Shown: piece by piece, positions 1 through 11,267 of the stretch
Position numbering within the stretch: the stretch's first letter is position 1
Layout of the letters: each line of letters opens with the position of its first letter
Source: Diabrotica undecimpunctata
Taxonomy: Eukaryota; Arthropoda; Insecta; Coleoptera; Chrysomelidae
Direction: 5' to 3'
DNA: 64,000 bases
NCBI RefSeq assembly: GCF_040954645.1
Contig: NC_092811.1
Span: 86,729,199 to 86,793,198 of the forward strand
Program-made: the position numbers and the translations under genes
The notes under the pieces: model-generated
Database searches by the model: none
What the model saw: the letters and a program-made list of their open reading frames with translations, nothing else
Told to the model about the DNA's origin: nothing

Positions 1-396
1 ATTTTGGGAATGCCCAATAAACAAAATAAAAGATTATGATGTCTATCAGGAGCTGATCAAAATTAATATTAAAACCCCAATTAACATACCAATGCTTCTA
101 TGCGAGATTAACCCTAAAATTATCAAAATTCTTATCAGATTCCTACAGATCAACCATATAAAATTATAACCTTAATAATAACCTATCCAATATTAACATT
201 TAAACCAACGATAAGAAAATAGAAAACATAAATAAAATGTAGATTTGTAGAAAAAATGTCTATATGTTAATGATAATTGATAATAGGGCATGAGATATTC
301 TCAGACTCACGACAGTGGCCCAAAAATTAACAAAACAAATGTACTGGCTGATTATTCAGAAGAATAAAAGCCAAAAAGAAGAAGAAGAAGAAGAAT
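1..396 (+). mobile_element. 3' end of an I-like non-LTR retrotransposon
   Basis: Frame 2 is open from the window edge to a TAA at 167-169 and begins FWECPINKIKDYDV. This is the W-E-C-P type tail that follows the RNase H domain in I/Jockey-group LINEs. About 200 bases of 3' untranslated sequence follow and end in a GAA repeat at 376-394, a simple repeat tail typical of such elements. The element continues to the left of the window. Confidence 0.6.
2..169 (+). pseudogene. C-terminus of LINE ORF2 (I-like)
   Basis: Fifty-five codons open from the left edge, ending at 167-169. The W-E-C-P motif and following lysine/isoleucine-rich tail resemble the end of ORF2 in I-like LINEs. Too short to place in a clade with certainty. 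Confidence 0.5.
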
Positions 397-1125
397 GTAC
401 AATCTGTCAAAATACTTATTATAAATTTTTTATGATGTTTTTTATAAATTTGATTCTATTGTCACATATCAGCAGTGTCGAACGTGGTTATGATTTGGAT
501 GGGTTACCGCTACGGAACCACGTAGCTGTGGAACACCTCGTGTTGTTGCCTTACTTTTTTTAATTGTTGGTATTATTCTGCGGACTTTTTTGGAAAATAG
601 TTAGTATTAAACTTAGTTTAATATTTAAAAAAAATACAAATAAACTGTTTAAAATATATTTATTTCGTTGAAATCATATAATAGAAGTATAACTTCTTAT
701 GTGTGTACTAAGTACACATACTCTTTTTTTCATTAAAGTGTTTATTCTTTTTCACTATTGAGGAGATTGATGGACTCAACATTAAACAGCTTGAACCTGA
801 TACATTACTAGTATAAACATAAATGTAGAACGGTAATAAATAAATTTAAAAAAAGTCACAAAAACAAAGTTAATATTGTTAAAAAGATTTAATATTACCT
901 AATGATGAGAAATTCAAAACTATGGAGTGATTTATATGAAAAACAATTAATATTTTTAATATATTGCACCATTAGGGAAACAGTGACATAAGTGCAAATT
1001 TTTCACAAATTGAGTTATCAACACTACAATCTTCCTAATACTCGTCTTTGCTTGGGGACCCAACAGTAATTGCAATTCTTCCTTTTGTCACTCATGTGAT
1101 TTTAACCCATTTATGGATTTAATTG
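397..1125. other. No recognised gene
   Basis: AT-rich sequence between the LINE tail and a DDE-transposon remnant. A short GC-richer patch near 480-545 has no recognisable structure. No coding pattern, tRNA or repeat boundary is supported. Confidence 0.4.
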
Positions 1126-1127
1126 AA

Positions 1128-1350
1128 GGAAAAAGATCTGTTTCGTGGTTATCGTATGTCACTCAATATTGTACTGAAAGACATTGGTTTTAAATGGCTA
1201 AAAGATAATCCAAGGTGAGGATTGATGGAACAATCTCATATTGCTGTGAAGAGAGCAGAATCTTTGAGATTATATAAAAAATATAAACATGAAAAACTGT
1301 ACAACTTTGTTTTTATAGATGAAACTTGATCTATAGATCTATATGTCGAA
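1128..1350 (+). pseudogene. Tc1/mariner-like (IS630-type) DDE transposase remnant, 5' part
   Basis: Broken reading gives GYRMSLNIVLKDIGFKW, LMEQSHIAVKRAE and FVFIDET. The last is the first catalytic aspartate block (D-E-T) of IS630/Tc1-mariner DDE transposases. It is interrupted at 1351 by an RTE-like LINE and continues at 2796. Stops (TGA near 1217 and 1328) make it nonfunctional. Confidence 0.6.
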
Positions 1351-1359
1351 AACCGTAAT

Positions 1360-2786
1360 ATATTTATATTCAGTATAATATATAATGGAATGATGAAAAG
1401 ATCCCTAATGATTGGAAAACTGGGATTATATGCCCAATCTATAAAAAAGAGGATAAACTAAAATGCGAAAATTATCGCGGCATAACCCTCTTGTGCACGG
1501 CGTACAAAATTTTTACTTACATACTAAACAAACGACTCCAACAACTAACTGAAAATATTGTCGGGGAATATCAAACCGGTTTCCGACAAGGAAGATCTAC
1601 AACTCACCAACTATTCACAGTGAAACAAATTTTAAACAAATCCTGGAAATATGATATTGACGTCCACAACATATTCATATATTTTAAACAAGCCTACGGC
1701 TCAATTAATAGGAACAAGTTATATCAAATATTGCAGAGCTTTAATATCCCCCAAAAATACATCCGACTGGTAAAAACAATAATAGATTCGTCAATAGCAA
1801 CTGTCAGAGTCCAAAATGAGCTCACTGAAAACTTTACAATAGTCCAGGGATTAAAGCAAGGAGACGGGCTGGCACCGACACTATTCAAGCTGACCTTGGA
1901 ATATGTGATAAGACAGCTGAATATAGGAAGAGGTAATCTCCTAACAAATAAATCAATACAGATTGCCGCCTATGTCGATTATATCAGCATCATGTCTCTC
2001 AGAACAGAAGAGGCGGCAGAAATATATTCACAATTAAAAACAAAGGCAAAAGAGACCGGACTAGAAATAAATATTCAAAAGACAAAAAAGTTAACACAGG
2101 CAAGAGCTAGGGGAAACAGACGCACAGTTGAATTAGAGGACGATATTAAAAAGGTAGAAAGTTTCACATATTTAGGAGTTGCATTAAACACGGATGGAAC
2201 AGAAGAACCAGAAATCCAAAGGAGAATAGTAAAGGGAAACAAAGCTTATTTTTCATTCGATCCAAAAAACGACTCGACCCAAAAACACACACTGGAGATC
2301 GAAAATCAGGGTCTACAAAACTATTATCAGATCAATAGTATGTTATGCATGCGAAACATGGGTGATGACAGAAGAGACAAAAAGAAAACTGGAAGTCTTC
2401 GAAAGAAAAGTCCTAAGAAAGATATTTGGACCTATTAACGAAAACGTAATATGGAGATCCAGGTACAACTACGAATTCTTATGGTGTTTCCAACTGTTCA
2501 AAGAGACACCGATCTCAGAATTCGTTAAACTTCAGAGACTTTGCTGGGGTGGTCATGTAGTAAGAATTGCCGAAAAGAGCCCTAGATAGTAAAATGCAGG
2601 GCGCAAGACCAAAAGGAAGGCCACGGAAAAGATGGGAGGATGAAGTGGCAGCGGACGCGCAAAATTTGCTTGACATGAGAACCTGAAGAAGATCGGCGCG
2701 TGACCGACAAGGTTGGAGGCATAGTTTGAAGGAGGCCAAGGCCCGATTTGGGCTGTAGTGCCATTGGAGAGAGAGAGATAATATAT
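1360..2786 (+). mobile_element. 5'-truncated RTE-like LINE with target-site duplication
   Basis: Contains a reverse-transcriptase ORF and a C-terminal region ending in a GAGA-rich tail near 2765-2779. The nine bases AACCGTAAT occur at 1351-1359 and 2787-2795 on either side and form the target-site duplication. It inserted into the DDE transposon whose halves lie at 1128-1350 and 2796-3095. Confidence 0.8.
1380..2760 (+). pseudogene. LINE reverse transcriptase (RTE-like), broken
   Basis: The largest open piece (1491-2438) holds RT blocks QTGFRQGRSTTHQ, VQGLKQGDGLAPTLF and a catalytic-box position reading AAYVDYISIM, where the usual A-D-D is degraded to V-D-Y. A frameshift near 2270-2360 moves the C-terminal domain into the frame of 2362-2589 (FERKVLRKIFGP, LCWGGHVVRI), the zinc-less C-terminal segment of insect endonuclease-reverse transcriptases. 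The endonuclease domain is absent. Nonfunctional. Confidence 0.8.
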
Positions 2787-2795
2787 AACCGTAAT

Positions 2796-3095
2796 CATAT
2801 TAAAAACATGAAGGTGTTGAAATAATTTTTTTTGTAGATATATTAGTCTTCATGCTGGTATTGAAAATGGCTTCATTAAGGGTGTACAGACTATATTTAT
2901 CTAAATCGGCTATAATGGACTACCATACATAAATGAATCAAGCAAATTTTTTATCGTGGTTTAAAAATCAACTATTAAAAAATTTGTCTGAACCATCTGT
3001 AATAATTATAATAGATAACGCTTCATACCATAGCATATTCTTAGAGAAAGTACCAAATATTTCTTTAAACAGAACTGAAATAAAAGATTAAATAA
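2796..3095 (+). pseudogene. Tc1/mariner-like DDE transposase remnant, 3' part
   Basis: Continuation of the remnant at 1128-1350 beyond the LINE. Readable blocks are GFIKGVQTIF and IDNASYHSIFLEKVPN, the second carrying the second catalytic aspartate (D-N-A-S-Y-H). The frame is broken several times. The reading stops near 3090 before the third catalytic residue. Confidence 0.6.
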
Positions 3096-3164
3096 CTATA
3101 TAACAATAAACTGCCAACTGAATGCCAACCGAAATAGAAAGTCATGTATTTTAATTCTCGTCAC

Positions 3165-4110
3165 TCTTTGAATCTGAGCTATCACCATCATTTATTATAA
3201 TTGGTTGAAAGTCAACATTCACCATACTCTTGTCTCTGATATACCATTTTTTTAGTAATTTCATTAGAATGTCTGACACATTTATCCCAAAGATCTGTAT
3301 TACATTGTTCCAGTGCCTTATTCCACATATTTAAAACAGCAGTATCAGAATGCTCATGCCCATCTATACCAATATACTTACTGTAATATGACTTGCAATT
3401 TGCCCAAATTAATTCTATTGCGTTAAATTCACAGTGATAAGGAGGCAGTCAACACCTCATGACCATATTCTCGAAACAACTCGTCAATTACATTAATATT
3501 TTCTTTTCTGTTATTTTTGGCTATTTGTAGCAATTCGATTTAGAAAAATGTGGGTCATAAATATTATTTGTTATCAACCAACTAATAATTTCATCTTTCC
3601 TTGAAGTAGTTGAAGGTTGTTTATTTAAAAGGACACCGTGGTAAGAAACATCATCCATTACAACCAATGATGGCTGTTCTAAATTAGGTATTAATTGTGT
3701 CCACTTGTAATCCACTTAGTAAAAAGTTCGTTGTTCATTTCTCCATGATAATCAGCTACACAACAATAAATTTGCTCCCAAAACAAATCCTTTGCGTGAA
3801 CCAGCGTAAACAATTACAAAACTTTTACCATCATAACCTCCTGGTTATCGGACACTTTTAGCACTATTGTCTTGCTAAGAATTTGTTTTATCTCCTTTAA
3901 AGTAAATCCAAGTTTCATCTAAAAAAACAACTTCCCTTGTAAATACACTTTCAAGATTTTAAATGTATTTACGAAGGAATCTGGCTTTTAGAGTAGCAAT
4001 ACTAGTTTGCTCAATTAATGTTCGTCGATTTTCATCCTTTTTGAATTTAAATCGGATTTAAATTTACAGTAAACAAGGTATCAAAGACATACCATATTGT
4101 TGATCCTTGT
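3165..4110 (-). pseudogene. Tc1/mariner-like DDE transposase remnant, minus strand
   Basis: Read on the minus strand it gives all three catalytic blocks of an IS630-type transposase: VVFLDETWIYFKGD near 3900-3940, VVMDDVSYHGVLL near 3640-3665, and FNAIELIWANCKSYY near 3385-3425. It is related to, but not the same copy as, the remnant at 1128-3095 and points the opposite way. Several frameshifts and stops make it a pseudogene. Terminal repeats were not resolved. Confidence 0.65.
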
Positions 4111-4239
4111 TTAACTTATTGTGATTTCTACGGACAAGCGGCTTAATTTTGCAATACTATTGTCTGTGAGTAAAAACCTAGTATAAAAAGTAATTCGTGA
4201 ATAATTTCATGTATGGAAAATATAGAGTGGACGTACTTA

Positions 4240-4612
4240 GTTAAATCAGAAAATACAGAAAAGGACCCAATGTGCACAGCTATTTAAAGACAAAGAGAGA
4301 AAGCACCAGCAGAATTTAAAGATGATACTGGGCCTGTCATTATACGAGAAGCAATCGAATATGCAATAAAGCAAGCTAAAAGTGGTAAATATCCCGAGCC
4401 TGATAAGGTTCCCATCAAAATACTCAAAATTGAGTTTGAATCAGGAAGTATACGCCTGTATTAATTTTGAGAAGACATTTGACAGAGTGCAGCATAATTG
4501 GCTCAAAGAAAGTTTATTAAATATAAACATAGACAACATAGACAACAACATTAGAATTATATGAAACCTATATTGGTATCAAACAGCTGAAGTGAAAGTT
4601 GAAAATTCACAC
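4240..4612 (+). pseudogene. L2/CR1-like LINE reverse transcriptase fragment
   Basis: Readable blocks: GPVIIREAIEYAIKQAKSG followed by P-E-P-D-K-V-P (normally APGPDE), then after an internal deletion ACINFEKTFDRVQHNWL and the following NLYW-Q-T-A-E-V-K-V-E-N. These are the start and the D-Y-E-K-A-F-D region of LINE reverse transcriptase, of a type different from the RTE-like copies. The piece ends where the next LINE starts near 4615. Confidence 0.55.
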
Positions 4613-4614
4613 AG

Positions 4615-6948
4615 TTGAAAGTACACAATTCCAAAGAAAATATATACATAAAGTAACCTGGGTGTCAAATGACGGAATCACACTAAACGAGATAGATTAT
4701 GTGCTTATCGATGGAAGACATTCTAGCAATATCATCAGCGCACACAGTCTGAGGGGAGCAGAAAGTTACTCTGACCACTTTTTGATCAGAACAAAAATGA
4801 GAACAAGGCTAAAGACGAGACAGCCAAAGCAACGCCAACAAGGATACAGATGGGACATTTCAAGGCTCGATTTACCTGATACTGAACGCCAATATTAGGC
4901 ACTGATCCAAAACAAATTGCAGACACTGGAAGAAGAAAAAACATCAACGCCAGAATTGACCATAGACCAGAAATGGCAAAATATAACGAACGCCATAGAA
5001 CGTGCCGCAGCGGAAACTATAGGAAAAGAAAGGAATAACAAGAAGAAAAACCAGTGGTTTGACCAGGAGTGCGAACAAAGCTTGCATCAGAAAGCAATCA
5101 AGAGGCTAGAGTTACTAAGACGCCCTACAGATGAGAACAGGGAAGACTACAACAGAGTAAGGACTCAAACGAGAAGACTTTTGAAAAGAAAAAAGAAACA
5201 GTACCTAGAAGCGCGAATACAGCAACTGGAGAAGGATCGTAGAACCCGTCAGTCTTGACAGTTTTAAAAGGACCTAAAAACAATGAAGGGTAACACGACC
5301 AACAGCCCAAGATTTATAAAAGACGATGTAGGACAATTGCTCATAGACGACGAGGAGATAAGCCAGATACCAGTTAGGCGAACCTAAAATACCAGCCCCA
5401 CACTAGCTGAAGTAAAGTCCGCAATTTCGTCCCTAAAAGAACATAAAGCCCCAGGAACAGACAGCACACAGGCGGAACTACTAAAAAAGGGGAGAGAAGC
5501 TCCACCTTGAGATATATCATCTTATAAGAGAAGTCTGGGAAAAAGAAGAAATACCGAAACACTGGCATGAAAGCCATATAGTACCTATCCACAAGAAGGG
5601 AGACAAACAAAGATGTCGGAACTACAGAGGAATATCGTTAATTAATACAACGTACAAAATTATATCCATAATACTGTCTAGAAGGCTAGCTTTATACGCA
5701 GAGGAAATAGGCGACTATCAAAGCGGATTCAGACCGGAAGGTCGATCATAGACCAGATATTCGTCGTACGCCAGGTGTTGGATAAAAACTGGGAATTCAA
5801 CCGAGATGTACACCAAATCTTTGTGAACTAAGCTTACGATTCTGTTAGCAGAGAAGCATTGTGGGAGACCATAATAGAGATGGGAGTACCTGGAAAGCTG
5901 GTACGATTAGCACAGGTGAGCAGAGAGAACGCTTCCGCACGGATTAGAATTGGCAGCACCACGTCGCGCGTCGGAGGAATACCTCATTGACACAGGGCTT
6001 AGACAAGGAGATCCTCCCGCTCCCCCTGGTATTTAATTTGCACTGGAATATGCGGCAAGGAAAGCTCAACCACAACTGACAAACTGGTTTGCCGCCCAAG
6101 GATCAAAAATACTATTGGCGTTTGCGGATGACGTGGACACAATTGCACAATCCACCAGAGATGCAAAAGAAGTTTTCACCCTATTCGAAAACGGAGCCAA
6201 GGAAGTTGGTCTGAAGGTCAACGAGGACAAAACCAAGTACATGGTGGTTACGAAGAACCCAAAACCAAGGGTTAGACAAAACGTAACAATCAATGAATAC
6301 AACTTTGAAGTCGTCAAAGAATTCAAGTACCTGGGAACGATCATAACATCTGAAAATAAATATGAAAAGGACGTGGCAGTCAGGATCATTGCAGAAATCA
6401 GGGCTTATTACTCATCAATGACCGTACTTAAATCAAAAATGCTCTCAATACCAGCAAAAGTAAGAGTGTACAAGACAAAAATTTGTCCCACAATACCGTA
6501 TGGACGCAAGGCATGGACTCTGAACCAGCGGGAAACGATAAAATTACTGGTACTGGAAAGAAAGATATTGCGGACTATCTATGGGCCTAGCAGAGAAGAG
6601 ACAACAAGAGAATGGAGAAGAAGACACAATGATGAACTCCAGACAGTATATGGAGATGAAAACATAGTACGCTACATTAAAGCAAACCGAATAAGATGGG
6701 CAGGCCACGTACTAAGATCCAGTGACGAAAGACTCCTGAACGCCACATTCTGGGAAAGGCCCGATTGCAGAAGGTCAGTTGGTCGTCTAAAAAAAAGATG
6801 GAAGGACGCAGTAGCCACTGATCTACGCAAAATGGGAATACAGCAATGGGAAATAGCTGCTCAGGACCGACAACAATGGAGGTGAATAGTAAACGCGGCC
6901 AAGACTCACATGCAGTTGTAGAGCCAAATGATGATGATGATGATGACA
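4615..6948 (+). mobile_element. RTE-like LINE, long 5'-truncated copy
   Basis: Spans the end of the endonuclease domain, the whole RT and the C-terminal domain and finishes with a GAT repeat tail at 6929-6947. No convincing target-site duplication was found. It abuts an I-like LINE on the right. Confidence 0.75.
4618..6885 (+). pseudogene. LINE endonuclease-reverse transcriptase (RTE-like), broken
   Basis: EN C-terminus at 4660-4800 (NEIDYVLIDGR, YSDHFLIRTKM), a basic linker in two open pieces (4599-4898 and 4917-5258), a decayed RT core at 5390-6110 (KAPGTDS, DQIFVVRQVLDKNWEF), then an intact stretch 6115-6885 with FADDVDTIAQS (catalytic F-A-D-D), KYLGTIITSENK and RWAGHVLRSSDER. Stop TAG at 4896 and frameshifts in the RT core disable it. 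The last 770 bases are unusually well preserved. Confidence 0.8.
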
Positions 6949-6949
6949 A

Positions 6950-7720
6950 ATCCTTGAGTTTAATCTTTGATTTAAAGCTTACATGGAAAAATCACATCTC
7001 ACAACTCATCCTTTCCTGTAATAAAAGATTAAATGTATTAAGATCTCTTTGTAACAAAAACTGGGGCTCAGACCAATCCACTCTAATTCTTCTGTATAAA
7101 TCTTTAATACGTTCTAAGCTAGATTATAGAGCAATTGCTTACTCCACTGCTAATCAATTTCTTCTTAAATCATTAGATATTATTCATAATAAAAGTCTTA
7201 AGATTAATTACAGGGGCTTTTCCAATGTTCCCGTCAACCAGCATTTATGCTCTTTTAAGAGAATCATCGCTACATCACTGCCGCATGTTCCTCGCCATAT
7301 CACATGCAGCCTCAGTCGCTTGTAATATTTTAAAACCAATATATCAAAATACTTTTGCAAATAAATTTATAAACAAATTAGAGAACTGAATACATACTTC
7401 AAAATGTAAACACTAATTTTCCCGATATTTTTTTGTTTGCAATATACAAATTGTGTTTGCGCGTGTACGTCTAGGACATACCAAGTTAACACACTCTTAC
7501 CTGTTCACAAAGAATAACCCACCCATATGTGATCAGTGTAACGTTCGATTAACAGTTGAACACTTTTTAACAAATTGTGATAAATATGAAAAAGAAAGAC
7601 ATATCTAAGATATGTAAACATTTTTTATAATTTGTAGTTATTATTCAATTTTGTTCTGTCGCTAATAACCTTTTGGTGGATGCGACTATTTTCTTTTATA
7701 AAAAAAAGTATTAATTAATC
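6950..7720 (+). pseudogene. I-like LINE ORF2 fragment (RT end and C-terminal zinc motif)
   Basis: 6950-7210 reads FDLKLTWKNHISQL, LYKSLIRSKLDY and LDIIHNKSLKI, the post-RT segment of I/Jockey LINEs. 7440-7610 reads GHTKLTHSYLFTKNN and CDQCNVRLTVEHFL, the C-x2-C...H cysteine motif after the RNase H domain. The interval between is deleted or scrambled. Probably the same family as the tail at 1-396. Confidence 0.65.
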
Positions 7721-7993
7721 ATGTTATTTTTAATTCTCAGGAAATACGATCATTCGTTACTCAGGGAATCACTTATTTAATACCAAAGAACCAAAATAAC
7801 ATCGAAGATCCAGTCAAGTACCCCCCAATTATTCGTCTTCCAACTTTCTAAAAATTGGTCACATCCTGTGGCGTCGAGTCTATCTGTCAACACTGTGATA
7901 TAAATATTATCAAAAAGTCATAAGAGAAAAGATGCCATGGGCTGTAAAAAGCAAATAATAATCTACCTCTTAATCTAGTATTACCATACTTAC
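7721..7993. other. Intron of host gene, nothing recognised
   Basis: Non-coding sequence immediately downstream of the host exon at 7994-8153 (minus strand) with a good GTAAGT donor. No transposon protein was seen. Confidence 0.5.
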
Positions 7994-8153
7994 TTTATAT
8001 TTGTCGATAAGTTTCCACGTCTCGTGTGGATCCATCTTTTGCACTGTAAGTTTTGCTCCACCGGTAATGATAGCTGCCAATTGGTATAGTACGGCCGATA
8101 TCCAGTATAGCGATGCGTAAGTAAAGTAAATAGTTCCAATTCCACAACCAGAA
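7994..8153 (-). CDS. Host acyl-CoA synthetase/luciferase-like gene, fourth recognised exon
   Basis: A TTCTTAG acceptor opens the exon with the one base needed to complete the split codon left by the P-loop exon. It then reads 53 codons without a stop up to TATAAA before GTAAGT (phase 0). The peptide includes LYWISAVLYQLAAIITGG and MDPHETWKLIDKYK, matching the segment after the P-loop in acyl-CoA synthetases, where family members have a hydrophobic stretch, a glycine pair and a conserved K-Y-K/R. The remaining C-terminal exons (YGxTE motif, hinge, C-terminal lysine) were not found to the left and are presumably beyond position 1. Confidence 0.85.
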
Positions 8154-8240
8154 CTAAGAAAGTATAAAATTACAATTAATTTAAAATACAGTTAAAAAAT
8201 AGCTTCTGAAAATCACAAACTTATTAATTATAAAAATAGA

Positions 8241-8241
8241 G

Positions 8242-8310
<69 letters not shown>
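8241..8310. repeat. (TA)n microsatellite
   Basis: About 70 bases of almost pure TA repeat with one AAA interruption near 8250. It directly abuts the left end of the pogo-like remnant. Confidence 0.95.
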
Positions 8311-8312
<2 letters not shown>

Positions 8313-9975
8313 GGAGAAGAGGAAGACTTGATCATACCGTTACATTTTTGCACATAACTTTCTTTATAACCAATCTATAACCTTGATGATTTAGTGCAAC
8401 ATTACAAATTTATCAAAGTTTAGGGTGTTATAAACCCGAAAAATATACTGCCATTGTCCTATTTAAACAATGATACTGACGATGATAATAACGAGTTTTT
8501 GTAGAATCTAGTAATAGACAAAAAAAAAACTAATCATATCTCCCCGTACTTCGGGAGACTTGATCCTTGTGTATGGGTGACTTGATTATACCTTCCCAGA
8601 TTTACAATATTAAAATAAAACCAAAAATTGGATGCTGAAAACTAACTTTACTTAGTCATGACATAACAAATAATATTATTAAAAATAGAAACACTTTCTG
8701 GCAGAAAATTATATTCAAAAAGGTATAAAAGTGAAAAAAAAATTATTGTTGATTATTGAACATTCTCAGTGATTTAGGAAAGACAAAACATCCTATGCGC
8801 TTACTGTAGCTCCTAAAAGTCGGGCTTGGTAACTTTTTAAAATTTGATCACGTGCGACTTCAGCCATGTCTTCTTTTTCTGGCCACTTAAAGGTTTTGTC
8901 ATCCCTTTTTTGGACAAATTTTAAAATCCTCGTTCTTTCTTCCCTTTATCTGTCCTACGTAACGATGGACTAAGTTTCTTTCGGAGATAAAGCTTACAAT
9001 TATTACCCAATTCTGCACACTCAATTCAAACTCGTCACCTTCTGCTTCTGATTTACATTCAGTATCTGTCTCTACTTGCATTTTATCAGTAGGATCATAT
9101 TCAGACTCTGACGATGGTAGCATAATGTCACTGCCGCCCGAACTTGAAGCTTCCCTCAAATCCTTAAGTTTTTGTTTAGTCATTTTTTAAGTGCTCTTAC
9201 TTTGACCTTTTTCTAATTTTTTCTCTTCTTTAACTTTAACTTTAGCCTAAAGCGCAAGTTTTTCTGGAAAGCTGTAGCTGTGAGAATTTTCGTAGTTGCT
9301 AGATTCCTACCCTTTTTTGAAGTCTAGTGCCCGGCTTTAGGATGAGGTCTGATCATTTCTGGGCTACTAAAAGTGGCAGAAGTGAAAGGCTGGTTATTGT
9401 GCTCCATTGATGTTTGTTGTAGCTGATCATTTTGTGAAGTATCTCCATTTACAGGATGTGATCTAATTATTTGAGGTGTGGTAAAAGTACCAGTAGAAGT
9501 AGAAGGCTGGTTTTTGTCCTCTATTAGTGTTCGTCGTAGTTGTTGATTATGTGAAATCGATCCAGTTGAGGAAGATGGTCTAATTATTTTAGGGGTGATG
9601 AAAGTGCCAGTAGAAGTGGAGGGTTCGTTATTGTTATTTATTGCTGGTGTTGCAACATCAAACTGAGATAGAGTGAAATTATTTTCCGAATCTTCGCGAT
9701 CAGTAACATACACCGACATAAAATCTTCATTGGTAAAAATATTGGAATTGAAAGGCCATATACCTGTAACTTTGAATTCGCTTTCAATATTACGTTAAGT
9801 AAATGCTAACGGGAAAGCGTAAACTAAGCATCGTCCGACTTCGTATATTGTAATTATCCTTCCTGGGTGGGTCACCATCCAATCATCCCAGACAGTATTA
9901 TAGAAACTCTTGAGAGGACCAAATACACTCCTGTCTAACGCCTGGAGCTTATGCGATGTGTGTGGTGGTAGGGTA
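8311..9975 (-). mobile_element. Pogo/jerky-like DNA transposon remnant
   Basis: Contains the C-terminal half of a pogo-like transposase on the minus strand and, at its left side, repeated G-G-A-G-A-C-T-T-G-A-T-C type words (8322, 8552, 8575) that look like subterminal repeats. It is truncated at about 9975 where a GC-rich patch begins, so the N-terminal half is missing. Confidence 0.6.
8899..9975 (-). pseudogene. Pogo-like DDE transposase, C-terminal half
   Basis: Minus-strand reading starts at the cut with PPHTSHKLQALDRSVFGPLK (third catalytic block of the DDE_1 / CENP-B-like family), then WDDWMVTHPG, FKVTGIWPFNSNIFT, then a Ser/Thr-rich region with repeated PSTSTGTF (9324-9719) and an acidic lysine-rich tail (8899-9183). 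Frameshifts occur near 9790 and 9320. About 130 residues of the tail are three imperfect copies of a P-S/F-T-S-T-G-T-F-x-T-P-x-I-I-R-P unit. Confidence 0.65.
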
Positions 9976-10275
9976 AGAAGATCTGAGTGTCCTTCAGCCC
10001 CTATTCTATTTTTCCTACCCTCTTGTAAATCCGCGAGGGCGCGATCACGACCAATTCGGACTAGTGGACCAGTAAGCCTCGCATCCGCTCGCAGAGCTAA
10101 GTCTCCCTTAACTATATAGGATTAGGATATTACAGGGGTCTTCCAGGCCATAGTTCAGTCCTTAAACCCACTGGACACAGCGTATTACGTTAATACTCCA
10201 GGCAGTGTTACAGTAGTCCTACCCTCTAGTATTACAGCTGCAGTCCCAAATATATAGGACGAGTTTATTACAGTG
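9976..10275. other. GC-rich patch of unknown origin
   Basis: About 300 bases clearly richer in G and C than the surroundings. The minus strand at about 9985-10125 is open and reads GDLALRADARLTGPLV and IGRDRALADLQEGRKN, which looks protein-like, but I do not recognise the family. The plus strand is also open (9910-10119). It cuts off the pogo remnant on its left. Confidence 0.35.
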
Positions 10276-11262
10276 ATGACAGATCTAAGCATCCCTTAGC
10301 TCTGCTCTTTTATTACATTTTCAATGATTATTATGTTTTTCTTTCCCAGTTTCGGTTTGGTGCATTTGAGACTTCGGTTTTTCTCTATGACTTGTTCTAT
10401 ACGGTCTGCTTGATGTTTTTTAATGTCCTATTTTATCTGATTTTTTATTACTCGATTAAGTTCCTTAAATTCTGCAGTATCTCTTTTGTTTTGTCTCAGA
10501 AGATCGTTTATTTGTTTCAACATGTTGTGATTCTACACTTATTTTGGATTTTCTTTTACTGTTAGCGGTTGCCACTTCTGAGCTTGCATTTAATAGTTGT
10601 TTTGTTATGACTTCATTGATTTCATTTAAGCTAAGTTCATGTAGATTTAATACTTTCGCGGGTTTTAAGTTGCTTTTATATTGTTTTGTATTAGATTTTA
10701 GTTTATCTGTGTCTATATTCCAAGTTTTTCTAAATTTATTTTTATTTTTATTATGTTTTATCTCTAATTTGGCTCTAACCATTCGGTGATCGCGGTTCAT
10801 TGCATAGTATTTGTGGGCTTGTAGGAAATTAACCAAGGTTTCTCCTCTCCCATATCTAACTCTAGAGCCGAATTGTCCTATAAAGTTTTCGGTTTTTTCA
10901 ATCTTAGCGTTGAAGTCTCCTATTATCATCGTATATGTGCTGTGATAATTCGTGATAGTTTCTGCAATTTTCTCATAAAATTCGTCTATCTCTTCATCAG
11001 GATATGCTACGGTTGGAGCGTATACTTGAATAATTTTCAGGGAGACGTTCTCGTTTACATTTAGCCTAATGATAGCAATTCTTTCAGATATTCCTACGAA
11101 TTGCTCTACTTTATGTGCATATTTCTTGGAAATTAGAAATTCTACGCTATCTAGACTTTGTTCTTCTCGCCCTTTGTAATATAGGACGTTACCGGACTCT
11201 AGTGTTATGCGGACATGCTGCATGATAAATAACTAACTAATAGAGAGAAACGTTTAGCAAAC
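10276..11262 (-). pseudogene. LINE apurinic-like endonuclease domain, internally deleted
   Basis: Minus-strand ORF 10465-11223 shows exonuclease-endonuclease-phosphatase motifs of LINE ORF2: KIIQVYAPTVAYPDEE and MIIGDFNAKIEKTE (catalytic G-D-F-N). The text then jumps from FLQAHKYYAMN to DHRMVRAKLEIKHNKN, so about 50 residues including the N-E-I-D-Y block are deleted. A basic linker follows (KRKSKISVESQ) before stops. Nonfunctional fragment of an RTE-like LINE. Confidence 0.75.
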
Positions 11263-11267
11263 GTTGC

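Noticed and set aside
3172..3480. Host exon with D-E-x-x-D-S-D-x-S type acidic ending on the minus strand
   Set aside because: The text continues into the I-E-L-I-W catalytic block of the DDE transposase, so it is the transposase tail.
6677..6949. Minus-strand frame with a serine-rich start
   Set aside because: Antisense of the RTE-like LINE C-terminus and its GAT tail.
9910..10119. Plus-strand 69-codon open frame in the GC-rich patch
   Set aside because: The first part is antisense to the pogo DDE block L-Q-A-L-D-R-S; no independent support for a gene.
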